From positions 1 through 26,990 of IMG/VR virus record IMGVR_UViG_3300016457_000232: a stretch of DNA of 26,990 nucleotides. The stretch is one strand, 5' to 3'. Both the position numbers and the translations under genes were made by a program. The notes beneath the pieces were generated by a model. It saw only the letters and a program-made list of their open reading frames with translations, did no database searches and was not told where the DNA came from. The DNA is from a virus. Shown here in pieces: positions 6,521 through 15,456 of this stretch (positions within the stretch are counted from its first letter, which is position 1; each line of letters starts with the position of its first letter).

Positions 6521-6997
6521 TTATCTCTCCTTTCTCCTGTTTTTATAATACGCATACCACCACATTACATCCAGGAGATGCTCTCTGGTTTCTTTCGGGA
6601 TAAATTCATCTATGTATCGATTATCGGGTTTTGTGTTTCGAAGCCAATTATTTACTATTCCAATACCGTAATTATATGCCATGATTGCGTAGTTAAGGGC
6701 AAATGGATTAAAAGGAAATTTGGTTGTGTAATAATCAAGCAGTCGTTTTAAATACAGAGCTCCCACTTTTATGTTTTTCTCAGGTTCAAACATTTCGTCA
6801 TAAGTATAGTCTAAACCATAACGGTCGTTGATTTCTTTAAGTGCGACTTTTGAAATTTGCATTAAACCTCGTGCATAAAGTGTTTCAGAGTTTGGGTTTC
6901 CAGCACTTTCAGTTTCAACCATTGCTTTGACAAGTGCTGGTTCTATTTCAATTTCTTTACAAACTTTATCAATTATTTTTTCAATCTCCTTTTTCAT
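6521..6997 (-). CDS. Lytic transglycosylase endolysin (SLT family)
   Basis: 158 residues from ATG 6997, preceded by GGGGAGG; the longer frame to 7084 has no good start. Motifs of soluble lytic transglycosylases are visible: VETESAGNP with the catalytic Glu at E30, ARGLMQIS (residues 42-49) and AIMAYNYGIG (motif with Asn-Tyr-Gly). The enzyme cleaves the beta-1,4 bond between MurNAc and GlcNAc, forming an anhydro sugar. No signal peptide is seen, so export through the neighbouring holin is expected. It could also work as a virion-associated lysin, but its place among small membrane protein genes favours host lysis. Confidence 0.85.
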   Translation of the reverse strand: MKKEIEKIIDKVCKEIEIEPALVKAMVETESAGNPNSETLYARGLMQISKVALKEINDRYGLDYTYDEMFEPEKNIKVGALYLKRLLDYYTTKFPFNPFALNYAIMAYNYGIGIVNNWLRNTKPDNRYIDEFIPKETREHLLDVMWWYAYYKNRRKER

Positions 6998-6999
6998 TT

Positions 7000-7185
7000 C
7001 TAATCCTCCCCTTTGGTAGTAATAATAAAGGCTATTGCAAGTAACAAGATAACAATTAAAAATTTCAACAAATCTGTTTGACATTTTGAAGTTAAATTTA
7101 CTGTTGTAGTAGTCATATGTTCTGTATCTTGCGTGGATTGTTTAATTGCCTCGTTAACAATAAACCAATCTAACCATGAGCACAT
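7000..7185 (-). CDS. Small tail-anchored membrane protein
   Basis: 61 residues from ATG 7185, 8 nt after GGAGG. An N-terminal soluble part with Thr-rich linker is followed by one C-terminal transmembrane segment (LLKFLIVILLLAIAFII, about residues 40-56) and a short charged end. It sits between the XhlA-like gene and the lytic enzyme and is probably part of the lysis cassette (holin, antiholin or spanin-like function undecided). Confidence 0.55.
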   Translation of the reverse strand: MCSWLDWFIVNEAIKQSTQDTEHMTTTTVNLTSKCQTDLLKFLIVILLLAIAFIITTKGED

Positions 7186-7186
7186 T

Positions 7187-7438
7187 TTAATTACCTCCTG
7201 CATATCTGGCAATTAACCAAACAACAAAGCTGAAAAATGAGCCCGAACCTACTATGCTCAAAAACAATTTTAAAAACCATCCACCCAACATCGATTTAAC
7301 TTTTGTTTCAATTTTTTTGTCTAAGTAGCCGTTTAGTTTTGTGTTGATTTCCTTAATGCTTTCCTTGATTTCTTTAATATCATCTTCAACTGCACCAATT
7401 CTAACATCATGTTCAATGATTTTGTCGTGGTAATTCAT
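7187..7438 (-). CDS. XhlA-like lysis membrane protein
   Basis: 83 residues. Residues 5-55 form a coiled coil with heptads (VEDDIKEIKESIKEINTKLNGYLDKKIE), followed by one C-terminal transmembrane segment (WFLKLFLSIVGSGSFFSFVVWLIA). This layout matches the haemolysin XhlA family of phage/PBSX lysis proteins that act with a holin at the membrane. SD GAGGTG precedes the ATG. Confidence 0.65.
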   Translation of the reverse strand: MNYHDKIIEHDVRIGAVEDDIKEIKESIKEINTKLNGYLDKKIETKVKSMLGGWFLKLFLSIVGSGSFFSFVVWLIARYAGGN

Positions 7439-7442
7439 AGTA

Positions 7443-8213
7443 TCACCTCGGTTTCAAGAATACTTCGTGGTGTTTTTGCTTTGTACCGTACAATCTGAGT
7501 AAAATAAACGCTTCAGAACTCGGAGGTAATAGCTTCTGTCTTGCGTATTTTTCTTGTGTCCATGCTGGAATAGTAATATGTTGCATGTTTTGAATGCCAA
7601 TTGTTTTATTTCGTGGATCATAACGATATACAGCAGTCATACTTGCTTGCGGAATATGAGTGTGTCCTGTAATATAAACATCAACGTTAGAAACCATACT
7701 CTGAAAATATCTGTGCTGTCTCATGGATTTTTCTGGAAATCTTCCACCGCTTTGCCCGTGATGGCAGGCAATAGCGTAATGAGTTCGTCCTTTGCTTCCT
7801 CGCCAGGTTTTTTCGTTTTTAATACCGATATCAACAATTAGTAAGTCATCAGCATATGGTATTTCAAACTGATCACAAATAAGTGCAATGGGGTCAATTC
7901 CTACTTTGCGCCATGTTCTTCGTTCATGATTTCCACCTACAACACCAAGAATCTGTTTCTGGTATTGTTCAAAAAGAGCTCTAATTTCTGCAACAGCTGT
8001 GTGTGGATTTTCTGTTTGTGTATAAACATCACCAAGACTGTCAACTATTGCATTATCGATAAGGTCTCCAAGTAAGATAATTTTTGCGTCTGGATGTTCT
8101 TTAAGTATGTTTAGCGCTCTACTATACTCACTTTCTTCTGAACCTAAATGCAAATCACCTAATGGGATGATATCAACATACTCTGCTTCAAATTCATAAG
8201 TTGCAACTTTCAT
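7443..8213 (-). CDS. Calcineurin-like metallophosphoesterase
   Basis: 256 residues. The complete metal-binding set of the family is present: PLGDLHLG (D20, H22), LLGDLID (D50), GGNHERR (N95, H96), CHHGQ (H151/H152) and TGHTH (H184, H186). It should hydrolyse a phosphoester using two metal ions; the substrate (DNA, nucleotide or cyclic nucleotide) cannot be told. There is no signal peptide. It lies between the tail-fibre genes and the lysis cassette, an unusual place for an enzyme, and is in the late operon with close spacing to both neighbours. SD AAAGGGGG. Confidence 0.85.
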   Translation of the reverse strand: MKVATYEFEAEYVDIIPLGDLHLGSEESEYSRALNILKEHPDAKIILLGDLIDNAIVDSLGDVYTQTENPHTAVAEIRALFEQYQKQILGVVGGNHERRTWRKVGIDPIALICDQFEIPYADDLLIVDIGIKNEKTWRGSKGRTHYAIACHHGQSGGRFPEKSMRQHRYFQSMVSNVDVYITGHTHIPQASMTAVYRYDPRNKTIGIQNMQHITIPAWTQEKYARQKLLPPSSEAFILLRLYGTKQKHHEVFLKPR

Positions 8214-8234
8214 TGGAAACCCCCTTTCGAATTG

Positions 8235-8489
8235 TTATTCATATTGGAGTAGCAAGTGTGTTATTCCCGCTAAATAATCAATGCTTTGTGTGACGTTTAT
8301 AATAGTTTTATCCTCTATAATGTTGTCGTCGTCATCTAAAATTTGTAATTGAATGTCAGATTTTGGTAACTCTGGAACATCAACTTGTTTAATACCAATA
8401 AAAAACTGCCTGGTGGTAACTGCTTTTCGTAACTCACTAAGGTTATCAAATACCAATTCTTGTGTTGAAAAAGTGATTTTTACTTTCAT
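8235..8489 (-). CDS. Hypothetical small protein after the tail fibre gene
   Basis: 84 residues, unrecognised, acidic, mostly beta in appearance (KVKITFSTQELVFDNL, IQLQILDDDDNIIEDKTIINV). It follows the HxH-repeat tail protein by 15 nt and has a strong SD (AAGGAGG). It may be a minor tail or fibre-assembly protein. Confidence 0.55.
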   Translation of the reverse strand: MKVKITFSTQELVFDNLSELRKAVTTRQFFIGIKQVDVPELPKSDIQLQILDDDDNIIEDKTIINVTQSIDYLAGITHLLLQYE

Positions 8490-8503
8490 ATAATCAACCT
8501 CCT

Positions 8504-11044
8504 TTAATACAGCATGTATTCTACAAAAATAAACACTTGTACTCTTGCAAGATTATCAGCAGAAATTGTTATTACATCACCGTCAGAAACAGGAACATTA
8601 TTTATATCTATCATATCATCTGTTGTAACTGTTCCTTTTGTTGTTGTTATAGGATTTTGTGGGTCAGAATTATCCGTATGTTTAATTGTTACTTGTGCTA
8701 TTACAGGTGATTCATATATTCCATAGTCCAAAGAATGTTTATGTGAAATATCTACAGTTGCATCAATTGAAAAATCATGTGAATGTTTCAAATCACTCAA
8801 TAAAATTGAATGCAGATGGTCTGGAATTGGAACATCATGAGTATGTTCACCGTCCGAATCAATAGTTACTGATGCATTATGTGTATGTGAACCCGATGTT
8901 CCAGTAGTCCCACTAACAGAATGCGTATGAGAACCCTTTGAGTCGGTCTGTCCAGCAACGCTATGGCTATGACCTCCTGCGCTTGAAGTGGTTGAAGTGC
9001 CATAGACTGTTTGGACTGTATGTGTGTGCGACTCTTCAACACCAGTCGAACCAGAAAGAGTATGATAGTGGTAACCGCTTGAAGATGAGGTCTCGCTAAA
9101 TGAATGCGAATGTGAACCAGCATTATCAACAGATACAGAGGCAGTATGCGTATGGCTTCCACCTGATAACGAAGAAACAGTAATATCATTAGGTGTAAGA
9201 GGTGTACCAGACATACCTGTTGTTGATATTTGAATTAATGAACCATCCCATATTGTGCTTGTTGTGCCACTATCTTTAATGTTTAACTCAGAAGAGCCAC
9301 CATATTCTGTAGCTTTTGAATAAGCCCTGAATTTTTCTGCCTTAACCTTTATTCTTGCTACACCTGTTGAATTTTCTGAACCATCAGCATTTTTTGGAAT
9401 ATAAATTGGAATTTCTAATGTTTTTTGTGAATCAATTTGGTCTACAAGGGAAATGTTATAAATTTGCCTAATTCCGTTTGCACCTAATAACAATTTATTT
9501 GTATTACTTTTAATTTGAATTTTTCCGTTATTTACTGAAATACCGTCTGTATTATCATCTAAAACTTCTTTACCCATTGCAACACTTGCACCTACAGTTA
9601 AAACATCATCAGTTAGATTATATTTTGTGGTTTGAGAACTACCTTGAATAGTTCCAATGATTTGTTCACCATGAATTACGTTCTTTTGTGGTACACTTCT
9701 TTTTTCAATACCAGAAGGCTCTACAAATGCATCTCTGTCTTGAATAGCACTAAGCGTTATTTTTGAATTCTTGTAATCAATTTTTATCGCCCTTATAACG
9801 TATCTGTGAGATAAACCAGTACTTGCATCATAAAGAATAACTTTATCGCCGATTGTAAAATTTAAACCTTCTGAAAAAGAAGTGATCGGCAATTCGACTT
9901 CTGGTCTAACAGCTAATTCTTCATATAGCCATTTAGCTAATGCAGTCGCCCATACTTTATCTGGAATTATTTCACTTTCAAAAGAATATTTTGTGTTAGA
10001 TGTAGTCGTTGGATAATAAGCAATTAAAGTTTCTTCTTCAACTTCTTTTCCGTAAATCTTGAAATCTGTGACTTGTTTATCTGTCCCTGTTGTGTTTGTA
10101 ATTTTTAGTGTTAATTTATAAGGATTTGCAGGAACGTGATTTGCAATATCCTGAAAGTTGCTTTCATAGGTTGTCTGGTCTAATGCTACCCCGCTTGGAG
10201 CTTCCCAATCAACGTTTGCATAATCATCAAGATACCAGATAGGTTTATCAAGCTGAGCGTAATAACCATCGTCGTTGTCTTCTGGTAGGCCAGCTGAAGG
10301 TACATCTAAAGGGTCATCAGCAGTTGCACCGACATAGATAGGTCTAAGTTTGTCTTTTAAAACCTTTGAATTTGTTTTTACTTCAACAAGGTCGTATTTT
10401 TCGCCTGAGTAACTTAGTTCAAGATCTGAAATTTTACTTACTGTAAATGTTGCTTTGGTTGTAGTAGAAAACGCAGATCTAAAACCAGCTTTAAATATGA
10501 GTATTCCATTTTCATCATAATATAATTGTCCACCGACACTTTTAACAAGTTCTGTTAAAGCATCAGTTAGCTTTTTATCATCTGCAACGTGCCAAAACGT
10601 TATAGTAAGCCCTGGATCTTCAAGGCTGGTATTTCCAAGACTTTCTCCACCTTGTTGAATCAAATCCTGCAAGACCGTTAAAAAGCTTGCGTTTAAATAA
10701 ACTTTGTTTTGACAATATTTTTTATCGAATTGTTTCCATTTATCTTTTGCTTTGATTTGAATTGTTTTGCGATTTACGCTTAATCTCGGTGAACGGTGAA
10801 CATAACCCGTAAACTTCCTAACACCGTCGATATCGATAGTTACCGTCAGGCCATCTTCAACAAGTTCAGAATAACCATTTTGAACATTTCCGCTTGTATC
10901 AAGTGTAAAAAAATCATCTGAATTATCTAAGAGAACGGTCGCCTCGTTAGCAACCAATTTTCCTAACCAGCTATCATTTATGTCAATTCGACAATCAAGA
11001 ACCCTACTTGAATAATCACGCCCTCCAATTATCACACTTATCAT
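8504..11044 (-). CDS. Baseplate/tail protein with histidine (HxH) repeat fibre region
   Basis: 846 residues. The N-terminal 400 or so residues (MISVIIGGRDYSSRVLDCRI..., FTGYVHRSP, QDLIQQGGESLG, ...ADFTIGDKVILYD-like segments) resemble siphovirus baseplate hub/Tal-type proteins with gp27-like barrels. Residues about 460-620 form a beta-rich linker. Residues 631-770 contain eleven HxH motifs (HTH, HSH, HYH, HTH, HSH, HTH, HTH, HTH, HLH, HSH, HKH) in Gly/Ser/Thr-rich repeats. In T4 gp12 and other tail fibres HxH motifs line the trimer axis and hold metal ions, so the region is probably a metal-stapled trimeric needle. The last 75 residues may be a tip or receptor-binding domain. It overlaps the upstream gene by ATGA. 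Confidence 0.75.
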   Translation of the reverse strand: MISVIIGGRDYSSRVLDCRIDINDSWLGKLVANEATVLLDNSDDFFTLDTSGNVQNGYSELVEDGLTVTIDIDGVRKFTGYVHRSPRLSVNRKTIQIKAKDKWKQFDKKYCQNKVYLNASFLTVLQDLIQQGGESLGNTSLEDPGLTITFWHVADDKKLTDALTELVKSVGGQLYYDENGILIFKAGFRSAFSTTTKATFTVSKISDLELSYSGEKYDLVEVKTNSKVLKDKLRPIYVGATADDPLDVPSAGLPEDNDDGYYAQLDKPIWYLDDYANVDWEAPSGVALDQTTYESNFQDIANHVPANPYKLTLKITNTTGTDKQVTDFKIYGKEVEEETLIAYYPTTTSNTKYSFESEIIPDKVWATALAKWLYEELAVRPEVELPITSFSEGLNFTIGDKVILYDASTGLSHRYVIRAIKIDYKNSKITLSAIQDRDAFVEPSGIEKRSVPQKNVIHGEQIIGTIQGSSQTTKYNLTDDVLTVGASVAMGKEVLDDNTDGISVNNGKIQIKSNTNKLLLGANGIRQIYNISLVDQIDSQKTLEIPIYIPKNADGSENSTGVARIKVKAEKFRAYSKATEYGGSSELNIKDSGTTSTIWDGSLIQISTTGMSGTPLTPNDITVSSLSGGSHTHTASVSVDNAGSHSHSFSETSSSSGYHYHTLSGSTGVEESHTHTVQTVYGTSTTSSAGGHSHSVAGQTDSKGSHTHSVSGTTGTSGSHTHNASVTIDSDGEHTHDVPIPDHLHSILLSDLKHSHDFSIDATVDISHKHSLDYGIYESPVIAQVTIKHTDNSDPQNPITTTKGTVTTDDMIDINNVPVSDGDVITISADNLARVQVFIFVEYMLY
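8735..9154 (-). repeat. DNA segment encoding eleven HxH repeats
   Basis: Imperfect tandem units of about 30-60 bases, each encoding Gly-x-His-x-His followed by Ser/Thr/Val-rich spacer. Codons vary between units, so the repeat is conserved at protein level and drifted at DNA level. It could recombine and change the shaft length. Confidence 0.7.
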
Positions 11045-11367
11045 ACTACCACCTCAATGAGTCTTAATTGTGCTGTATACATATATTCACCGTTAGCAAG
11101 CCTATACTGAGTCCAATTAATTTGGCCATCAATTCTAACATTGTATTTTTCTCCGTTATCAAGTACCATTTCAAATTTCTGGCCAATTAAACCTTCAAGC
11201 GCTCGTTTGTCTTCTTCTGATAAAAAGTCAATTGTTAAATTAAATTCTTTCCTTTGTCCAAAATAATAGCCGTAGACGGAACCGTCCACGGCCTCATTTT
11301 TGTTTTGCTTTATTACTGTTGTAGGTTGAAATTTAGATGGTTTTACTTGAAGAGTTCCTAACATCAT
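11041..11367 (-). CDS. Small tail protein after the tape measure
   Basis: 108 residues. Beta-rich, with KPSKFQPTTVIKQNKNEAVDGSVY and a C-terminal half LRLIEVVV. Its position between the tape measure and the baseplate hub and its LysM-free small size fit a distal-tail or tail-hub adaptor protein of siphoviruses. It starts at the ATGATG overlapping the tape-measure stop and ends with an ATGA overlap, so all three tail genes are coupled. A GC-rich hairpin (GCCGT...ACGGC, about 11269-11292) lies within the coding region. Confidence 0.6.
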   Translation of the reverse strand: MMLGTLQVKPSKFQPTTVIKQNKNEAVDGSVYGYYFGQRKEFNLTIDFLSEEDKRALEGLIGQKFEMVLDNGEKYNVRIDGQINWTQYRLANGEYMYTAQLRLIEVVV

Positions 11368-14300
11368 GTTACCACCTCAATTCCTTGCTCTTTGAGTACT
11401 TTGACAACAAGCTCTGCAAGTCTTCTTGCACCTTCGTCGTCTTCTGTGAGTAACATGTTATCTGAGAAATAGAAATTAAAGTTATTTGTAATTTGTTGTG
11501 TACTTCCTACTGTAAACTCTTCACCACTTGGGGATGTTCCTGTATCATAAAACCCTTCTAATCTTTCCTCGATTGATTTACTCATTTCTTTCTTTTGTGC
11601 CTCTGTTAAAAAGCCACCAATGAATGGCAATTTATTAACCCAAAGTACAACTTGGTCGATAGCCCAGCCGAACGCTGTAACAATCCAAACAACAGGATAC
11701 AAAGCAATTTTTAAAGCGTTTAATGCTGGTGCAAGTACTCCTGCGAGTAATCGTCCTATTGTTGAAAGTGCATCGGCAAATGGTTTGAAGATAGAATCAA
11801 TTACTGGTGAAAGTATACTAAACATTTCGTCAAGAATTGTTGTAAACGGATTAAGTACTTTGTTAACACTATCAATTGAAACCAAGAAACCTGCCAATGA
11901 ATTTATAATATTTGTAAAAATAGAATCCCAAGACTTAAATGTAAGCTTTCCTGTTTTTTTGTTATATTTAAGTAATTCAGAACTATCAGCAAGAATTTTT
12001 CGCCAATTATTAACCGTTTCAGTCATATCCCCAAATTCACTATTAAGCTTATCTGCTTCTTCTTGTAATTCATCAAATTGCGAAACGATATCATCAATAT
12101 TATTAGGTAAATCAATACCAAATTTTTCTTTTAATGTGTTAAGAAGCTGTTTTACTGCTGCTTCTCCTAATTTTAAATCGTGCATTAATGTTTCTATTAT
12201 TTGTCCCCACATCGTATCAATCATTGTTGGATAATATGCAATTTGATTTTGTTCATCAATTGTGAACCCTGTTTTGCCTTGTATCCAACCGCCGAATTGA
12301 TAGCCAACTAATCCACCTTGTTTATAACCTCTTCGTCTGATTGCTTCTAATAATCCAATTAAACTACTATATCTTTTAACCATCCATGCAGGTGCAACCC
12401 ATTCACCACCATGAACAACGCCTGCAACTTGATCAATTCCAACGTTTGCAGTAAAACCACCCATTTGATGTTGAGGATAATATTGATTTGAATATTCTCG
12501 TGCGGCATTTATAAAATCTTGTTCAGAAGTATTAGAAATTGTAAAAAGATTTTTAATAGTATCTGTAACGCTTTTTTTACCATATTTAATGCCAAGAATA
12601 ATTCCTGCAACAAGAGTTTCACCAAGCAACATTCCCTGATTAACAAGAGAAAGTCCCGCTAATGTATCTTCAAATGTTTTCTTTGCAACTTCGGCAAGCT
12701 TATCTGAGGGAGCTTGCCAGAGCATTACAGGCAAATTTTCTTGGGCCCATTGTCTTAAAGTTCCTTCAGCACCATATTGAGCATATTCTGTCCAAGCCCG
12801 CCATGCTTCTAATGCTTTGCGTCTGTTCCCGGTTCCGAGGAATAATTCTTTTCCTATTTGTAAAGTCAAAGCAATTGGAAGCGCAGCAGAAAATTTAGTT
12901 TTCGTAACCAACATTAAAAATCCCATTGCTTCTAAAGTACCCTTTAATGTGTTAAATACTTTCGTTTGCCAATCTGTCTTTTGAATTTCTTTTTCACCAT
13001 CACTAAAGATAAAGTCTGCTAATAATCCTAATCCGAATGCAATCCTCCAACTGCCTGTTATTAATCTTGCACCTAATGTAGTTGCTAAAATATTGACAAT
13101 ATCATCTAACACTGTAGTATCAAAATCTTCTGCTTTAACAAAACCGCTTAACACAAGTGTTGCTGGCATTTGATAAAGTTGTTTAGCTATTTCAAAAGCA
13201 GATTTCATTTTCTCAATTGGTGTATCGGCCTCTTTAAACTCATCAATTGTCTTTTTTAATTTTGCCAACGCATCATCAGTTTGTTGTATATATTGCTTTA
13301 CATCACCACCAAATGCATCAGTTAAAGCAGCTCCAATTGTCCTTGCACTTAACCAAGCAGTTAAAGCTAATGTTCCAAATGAAATTTTAATTTTATCAAG
13401 AAAACTTAAATCAGGATTTTTCCATGTTTCAACCAATTTATCCCAGGCTTTTTTCCAAATTGTTCCTAAACCATCATATTCGTTTGTTCCTTTCCAGATT
13501 TTACCCGCAATTAATCCTATGCTTGCAGCAACTTTTTCAAGGAATGAAAGATCTGGATCTTGCCAAACATCCTTCAGATCATCATAAGCACCACGCCATC
13601 CTGCTTTCATTGCGTCCCAAGCACCTAAGACTGTATCTCTGATGTTGAACCAATTATACCTCCAAGCTACTCTTAAGAGATACAATCCAGCAATTATCAG
13701 CACTGGCCATGAAAAGATTGTAGAAAGCACATTGACAATCAATTTACCACCTGATATAACAGCACTTGTTAACAAGCTCCACGCAGCACTTGCTATTTTT
13801 AATCCGATAAAAGCTCCAACTAATGCAACAACTCCCTTACCTAACAATGACATGCTATCCCAGACTTTTAATGCATAATCTTTTAGAGTTTGCATTACAG
13901 AACCGCTTTCTTGCACTCTGCTTGAGAATTCATACATCCAATCGGCCATTTTTGACACAATGGGGGCAAGCTTTGACCCCATTACTTCCCCAATGTCCCC
14001 AAGAGAAGCTTTAAATTTATCAATTGCTGCTGTTGTTGTCCCTGATAATGTTTCTTCAAGTCCTGTAAATTTCTTGACAATTAAGTCTATTGCTTCACCG
14101 TTTCTAAGTTGTTCTTCGGTTAAATTTCTGACTTCTGGAACATACCTTCCTAAGATTCCAACTGTACCCTCTAATGTTTGCGCGAAGCCTCTCATTAAGG
14201 TTTGTGCGTCTGTTCCAAGAACTTTAGAAAGCAAAATACTTGCTTTTGTAGCATCCTCTATTCTATCTCCTGTAACGCCCATCGAAAGTCCAATCGCTGC

Positions 14301-14636
14301 GAGGTTTTCAACATATTCATTACCAACGCCTATTTGTTTTTGCATATAGTTTCCTAATTGTTGTAAATTAGTCATTAATTGTTTATTACCCGATGCAAAT
14401 TGTTTAACTGCAAATGTAAGCTTGATCGTTGATTCTTCTTGTTTTGCCCACAAGTCCAGGTTTTTCTTCATTGTTGCAATAAAACCAGCCGTCCCAAAGA
14501 CGGCTGCTAAAGTCGTCCCAAGTTTCTTGATTGTATTTTCAAATGCATTTGCAGAACGTTGCATACTCTTTATTCCAGAATCAAATTTTTGAGATTGAAT
14601 ACCTACATTAAAGAATACTTCTCCAAGTAAAGCCAT
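11364..14636 (-). CDS. Tail tape measure protein
   Basis: 1090 residues, by far the longest gene. The N terminus (about residues 1-260) is helical with phage tape-measure features (QSQKFDSGIKSMQRSANAFENTIKKL, AAIGLSMGVTGDRIEDATKASILLSKVLG). Two to three long hydrophobic stretches follow (about residues 265-325 and 510-600), as needed for injection through the membrane. A Gly-rich stretch with GGFTANVGIDQVAGVVHGGEW...YKQGGLVGYQFGGW (about residues 730-795) is typical of the C-terminal half of many tape measures. The length predicts a tail of roughly 160 nm at 0.15 nm per residue. It follows the frameshifted chaperone gene by 4 nt. Confidence 0.9.
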   Translation of the reverse strand: MALLGEVFFNVGIQSQKFDSGIKSMQRSANAFENTIKKLGTTLAAVFGTAGFIATMKKNLDLWAKQEESTIKLTFAVKQFASGNKQLMTNLQQLGNYMQKQIGVGNEYVENLAAIGLSMGVTGDRIEDATKASILLSKVLGTDAQTLMRGFAQTLEGTVGILGRYVPEVRNLTEEQLRNGEAIDLIVKKFTGLEETLSGTTTAAIDKFKASLGDIGEVMGSKLAPIVSKMADWMYEFSSRVQESGSVMQTLKDYALKVWDSMSLLGKGVVALVGAFIGLKIASAAWSLLTSAVISGGKLIVNVLSTIFSWPVLIIAGLYLLRVAWRYNWFNIRDTVLGAWDAMKAGWRGAYDDLKDVWQDPDLSFLEKVAASIGLIAGKIWKGTNEYDGLGTIWKKAWDKLVETWKNPDLSFLDKIKISFGTLALTAWLSARTIGAALTDAFGGDVKQYIQQTDDALAKLKKTIDEFKEADTPIEKMKSAFEIAKQLYQMPATLVLSGFVKAEDFDTTVLDDIVNILATTLGARLITGSWRIAFGLGLLADFIFSDGEKEIQKTDWQTKVFNTLKGTLEAMGFLMLVTKTKFSAALPIALTLQIGKELFLGTGNRRKALEAWRAWTEYAQYGAEGTLRQWAQENLPVMLWQAPSDKLAEVAKKTFEDTLAGLSLVNQGMLLGETLVAGIILGIKYGKKSVTDTIKNLFTISNTSEQDFINAAREYSNQYYPQHQMGGFTANVGIDQVAGVVHGGEWVAPAWMVKRYSSLIGLLEAIRRRGYKQGGLVGYQFGGWIQGKTGFTIDEQNQIAYYPTMIDTMWGQIIETLMHDLKLGEAAVKQLLNTLKEKFGIDLPNNIDDIVSQFDELQEEADKLNSEFGDMTETVNNWRKILADSSELLKYNKKTGKLTFKSWDSIFTNIINSLAGFLVSIDSVNKVLNPFTTILDEMFSILSPVIDSIFKPFADALSTIGRLLAGVLAPALNALKIALYPVVWIVTAFGWAIDQVVLWVNKLPFIGGFLTEAQKKEMSKSIEERLEGFYDTGTSPSGEEFTVGSTQQITNNFNFYFSDNMLLTEDDEGARRLAELVVKVLKEQGIEVVT

Positions 14637-14640
14637 TACA

Positions 14641-14895
14641 TCACCCCACTTTCGGTTGGTGCGACTGTTTCTTCATCTTTTCGATTTCGTGTTCTTCTTT
14701 CATTGCTTTCATTTTTTCGTAATACAAATAGCGTAGTTTTTCCTTGTACGGCAAATTCTCCCAATACTCATAAGTGAAGCCAAAATCCTCACAAATTTTC
14801 ATTTCTATAAATCCCTGCGAAATATGTTCAACATCTTCTTCAAAGATTTCCCATTCAAAAAACTCTCTTATTGATTGCTCTGCCTCGAGCTTGGT
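14641..14895 (-). CDS. T part of tail assembly chaperone, made by -1 frameshift
   Basis: 84 codons in the -1 frame relative to the G gene, starting at the slippery site and ending at TGA 14641-14643. The peptide (TKLEAEQSIREFFEWEIFEE...) is helical, charged and rich in aromatic residues, like known T extensions, and has no good start of its own. Joined to the first 190 codons of G it gives a protein of about 261 residues counted from ATG 15425. In lambda and most siphoviruses the GT form binds the tape measure while G coats it; here the tape measure gene follows immediately. Stop codons are absent in this frame through the whole stretch. Confidence 0.75.
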   Translation of the reverse strand, partial: TKLEAEQSIREFFEWEIFEEDVEHISQGFIEMKICEDFGFTYEYWENLPYKEKLRYLYYEKMKAMKEEHEIEKMKKQSHQPKVG

Positions 14896-15425
14896 AAAAA
14901 ATCCAGGTCTCTAATTGCCTCCGCTATGTTTTGAATCTGATTTGCAGAAAAACCAAGCTCTTCTAAGAACTGTTCAAATTCATCTATCTTGTCAATTCCA
15001 AACTCTTCTACAACATCAAAAACAATCATCATCTGAATTGCCAAGAATTTCCTTTGCCATTCTTCAAGTTCTTTCTGATACTTCTCATCGGTTTGGTCGT
15101 AAATATTAGTCCATCTCCATTTTGGATTTGTTCTGACTTCTTGAATACTTACACCTGCGTCCGCTGGTGATTGCCCCGTTTCGATATTAATAAGTTCCCT
15201 TTTTACAGGTGGCTTTGGTTGTGGATATTTGTTTAAAAATTCTTTCTTCAACGGATGGTCTCCGATAGGTTTAATTTCAATTTTAATGATCTCTTCTTTT
15301 TGGTTTCCTTTCTCATCGATATAAGTTCTTTTTACAGCCGCATAACCTCTTGACGCAAAAAAGCCTTTTGCCTTTTCCCTGTTTTTCGCAAGTTCCTTAA
15401 TGTTTACTATCTTCTCTTTACCCAT
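14868..15425 (-). CDS. Tail assembly chaperone, G form
   Basis: 185 residues from ATG 15425, which has AAGGAGGGG at good distance; the longer frame to 15464 lacks this. The protein is basic at the N terminus (MGKEKIVNIKELAKNREKAKGF), then Pro/Lys-rich, and helical and acidic at the end (EFGIDKIDEFEQFLEELGFSANQIQNIAEAIRDLDF). Position directly before the tape measure and the frameshift site near the 3' end identify it as the siphovirus tail chaperone. The unshifted product stops 8 codons after the slippery site. Confidence 0.75.
   Translation of the reverse strand: MGKEKIVNIKELAKNREKAKGFFASRGYAAVKRTYIDEKGNQKEEIIKIEIKPIGDHPLKKEFLNKYPQPKPPVKRELINIETGQSPADAGVSIQEVRTNPKWRWTNIYDQTDEKYQKELEEWQRKFLAIQMMIVFDVVEEFGIDKIDEFEQFLEELGFSANQIQNIAEAIRDLDFLPSSRQSNQ
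14895..14901 (-). promoter_or_regulatory. -1 frameshift slippery heptamer TTTTTTA
   Basis: On the minus strand T-TTT-TTA, in the correct phase: TTT and TTA are codons 189 and 190 counted from 15464, and both can re-pair after a one-base back-shift. A small hairpin (GCTC...GAGC) lies a few bases downstream. It fuses the G and T frames. Confidence 0.8.
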
Positions 15426-15456
15426 AGTTCCCCTCCTTATTCTGGTGTTTTTGCTT

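Noticed and set aside
8866-9189. 107-residue frame opposite in phase within the tail fibre gene
   Set aside because: It is an out-of-frame shadow of the HxH repeats, with no SD and repetitive low-complexity composition.
11620-12234. 204-residue plus-strand frame antisense to the tape measure
   Set aside because: No SD, Ser/Asn/Ile-rich composition typical of antisense frames, and fully within a well-supported gene.
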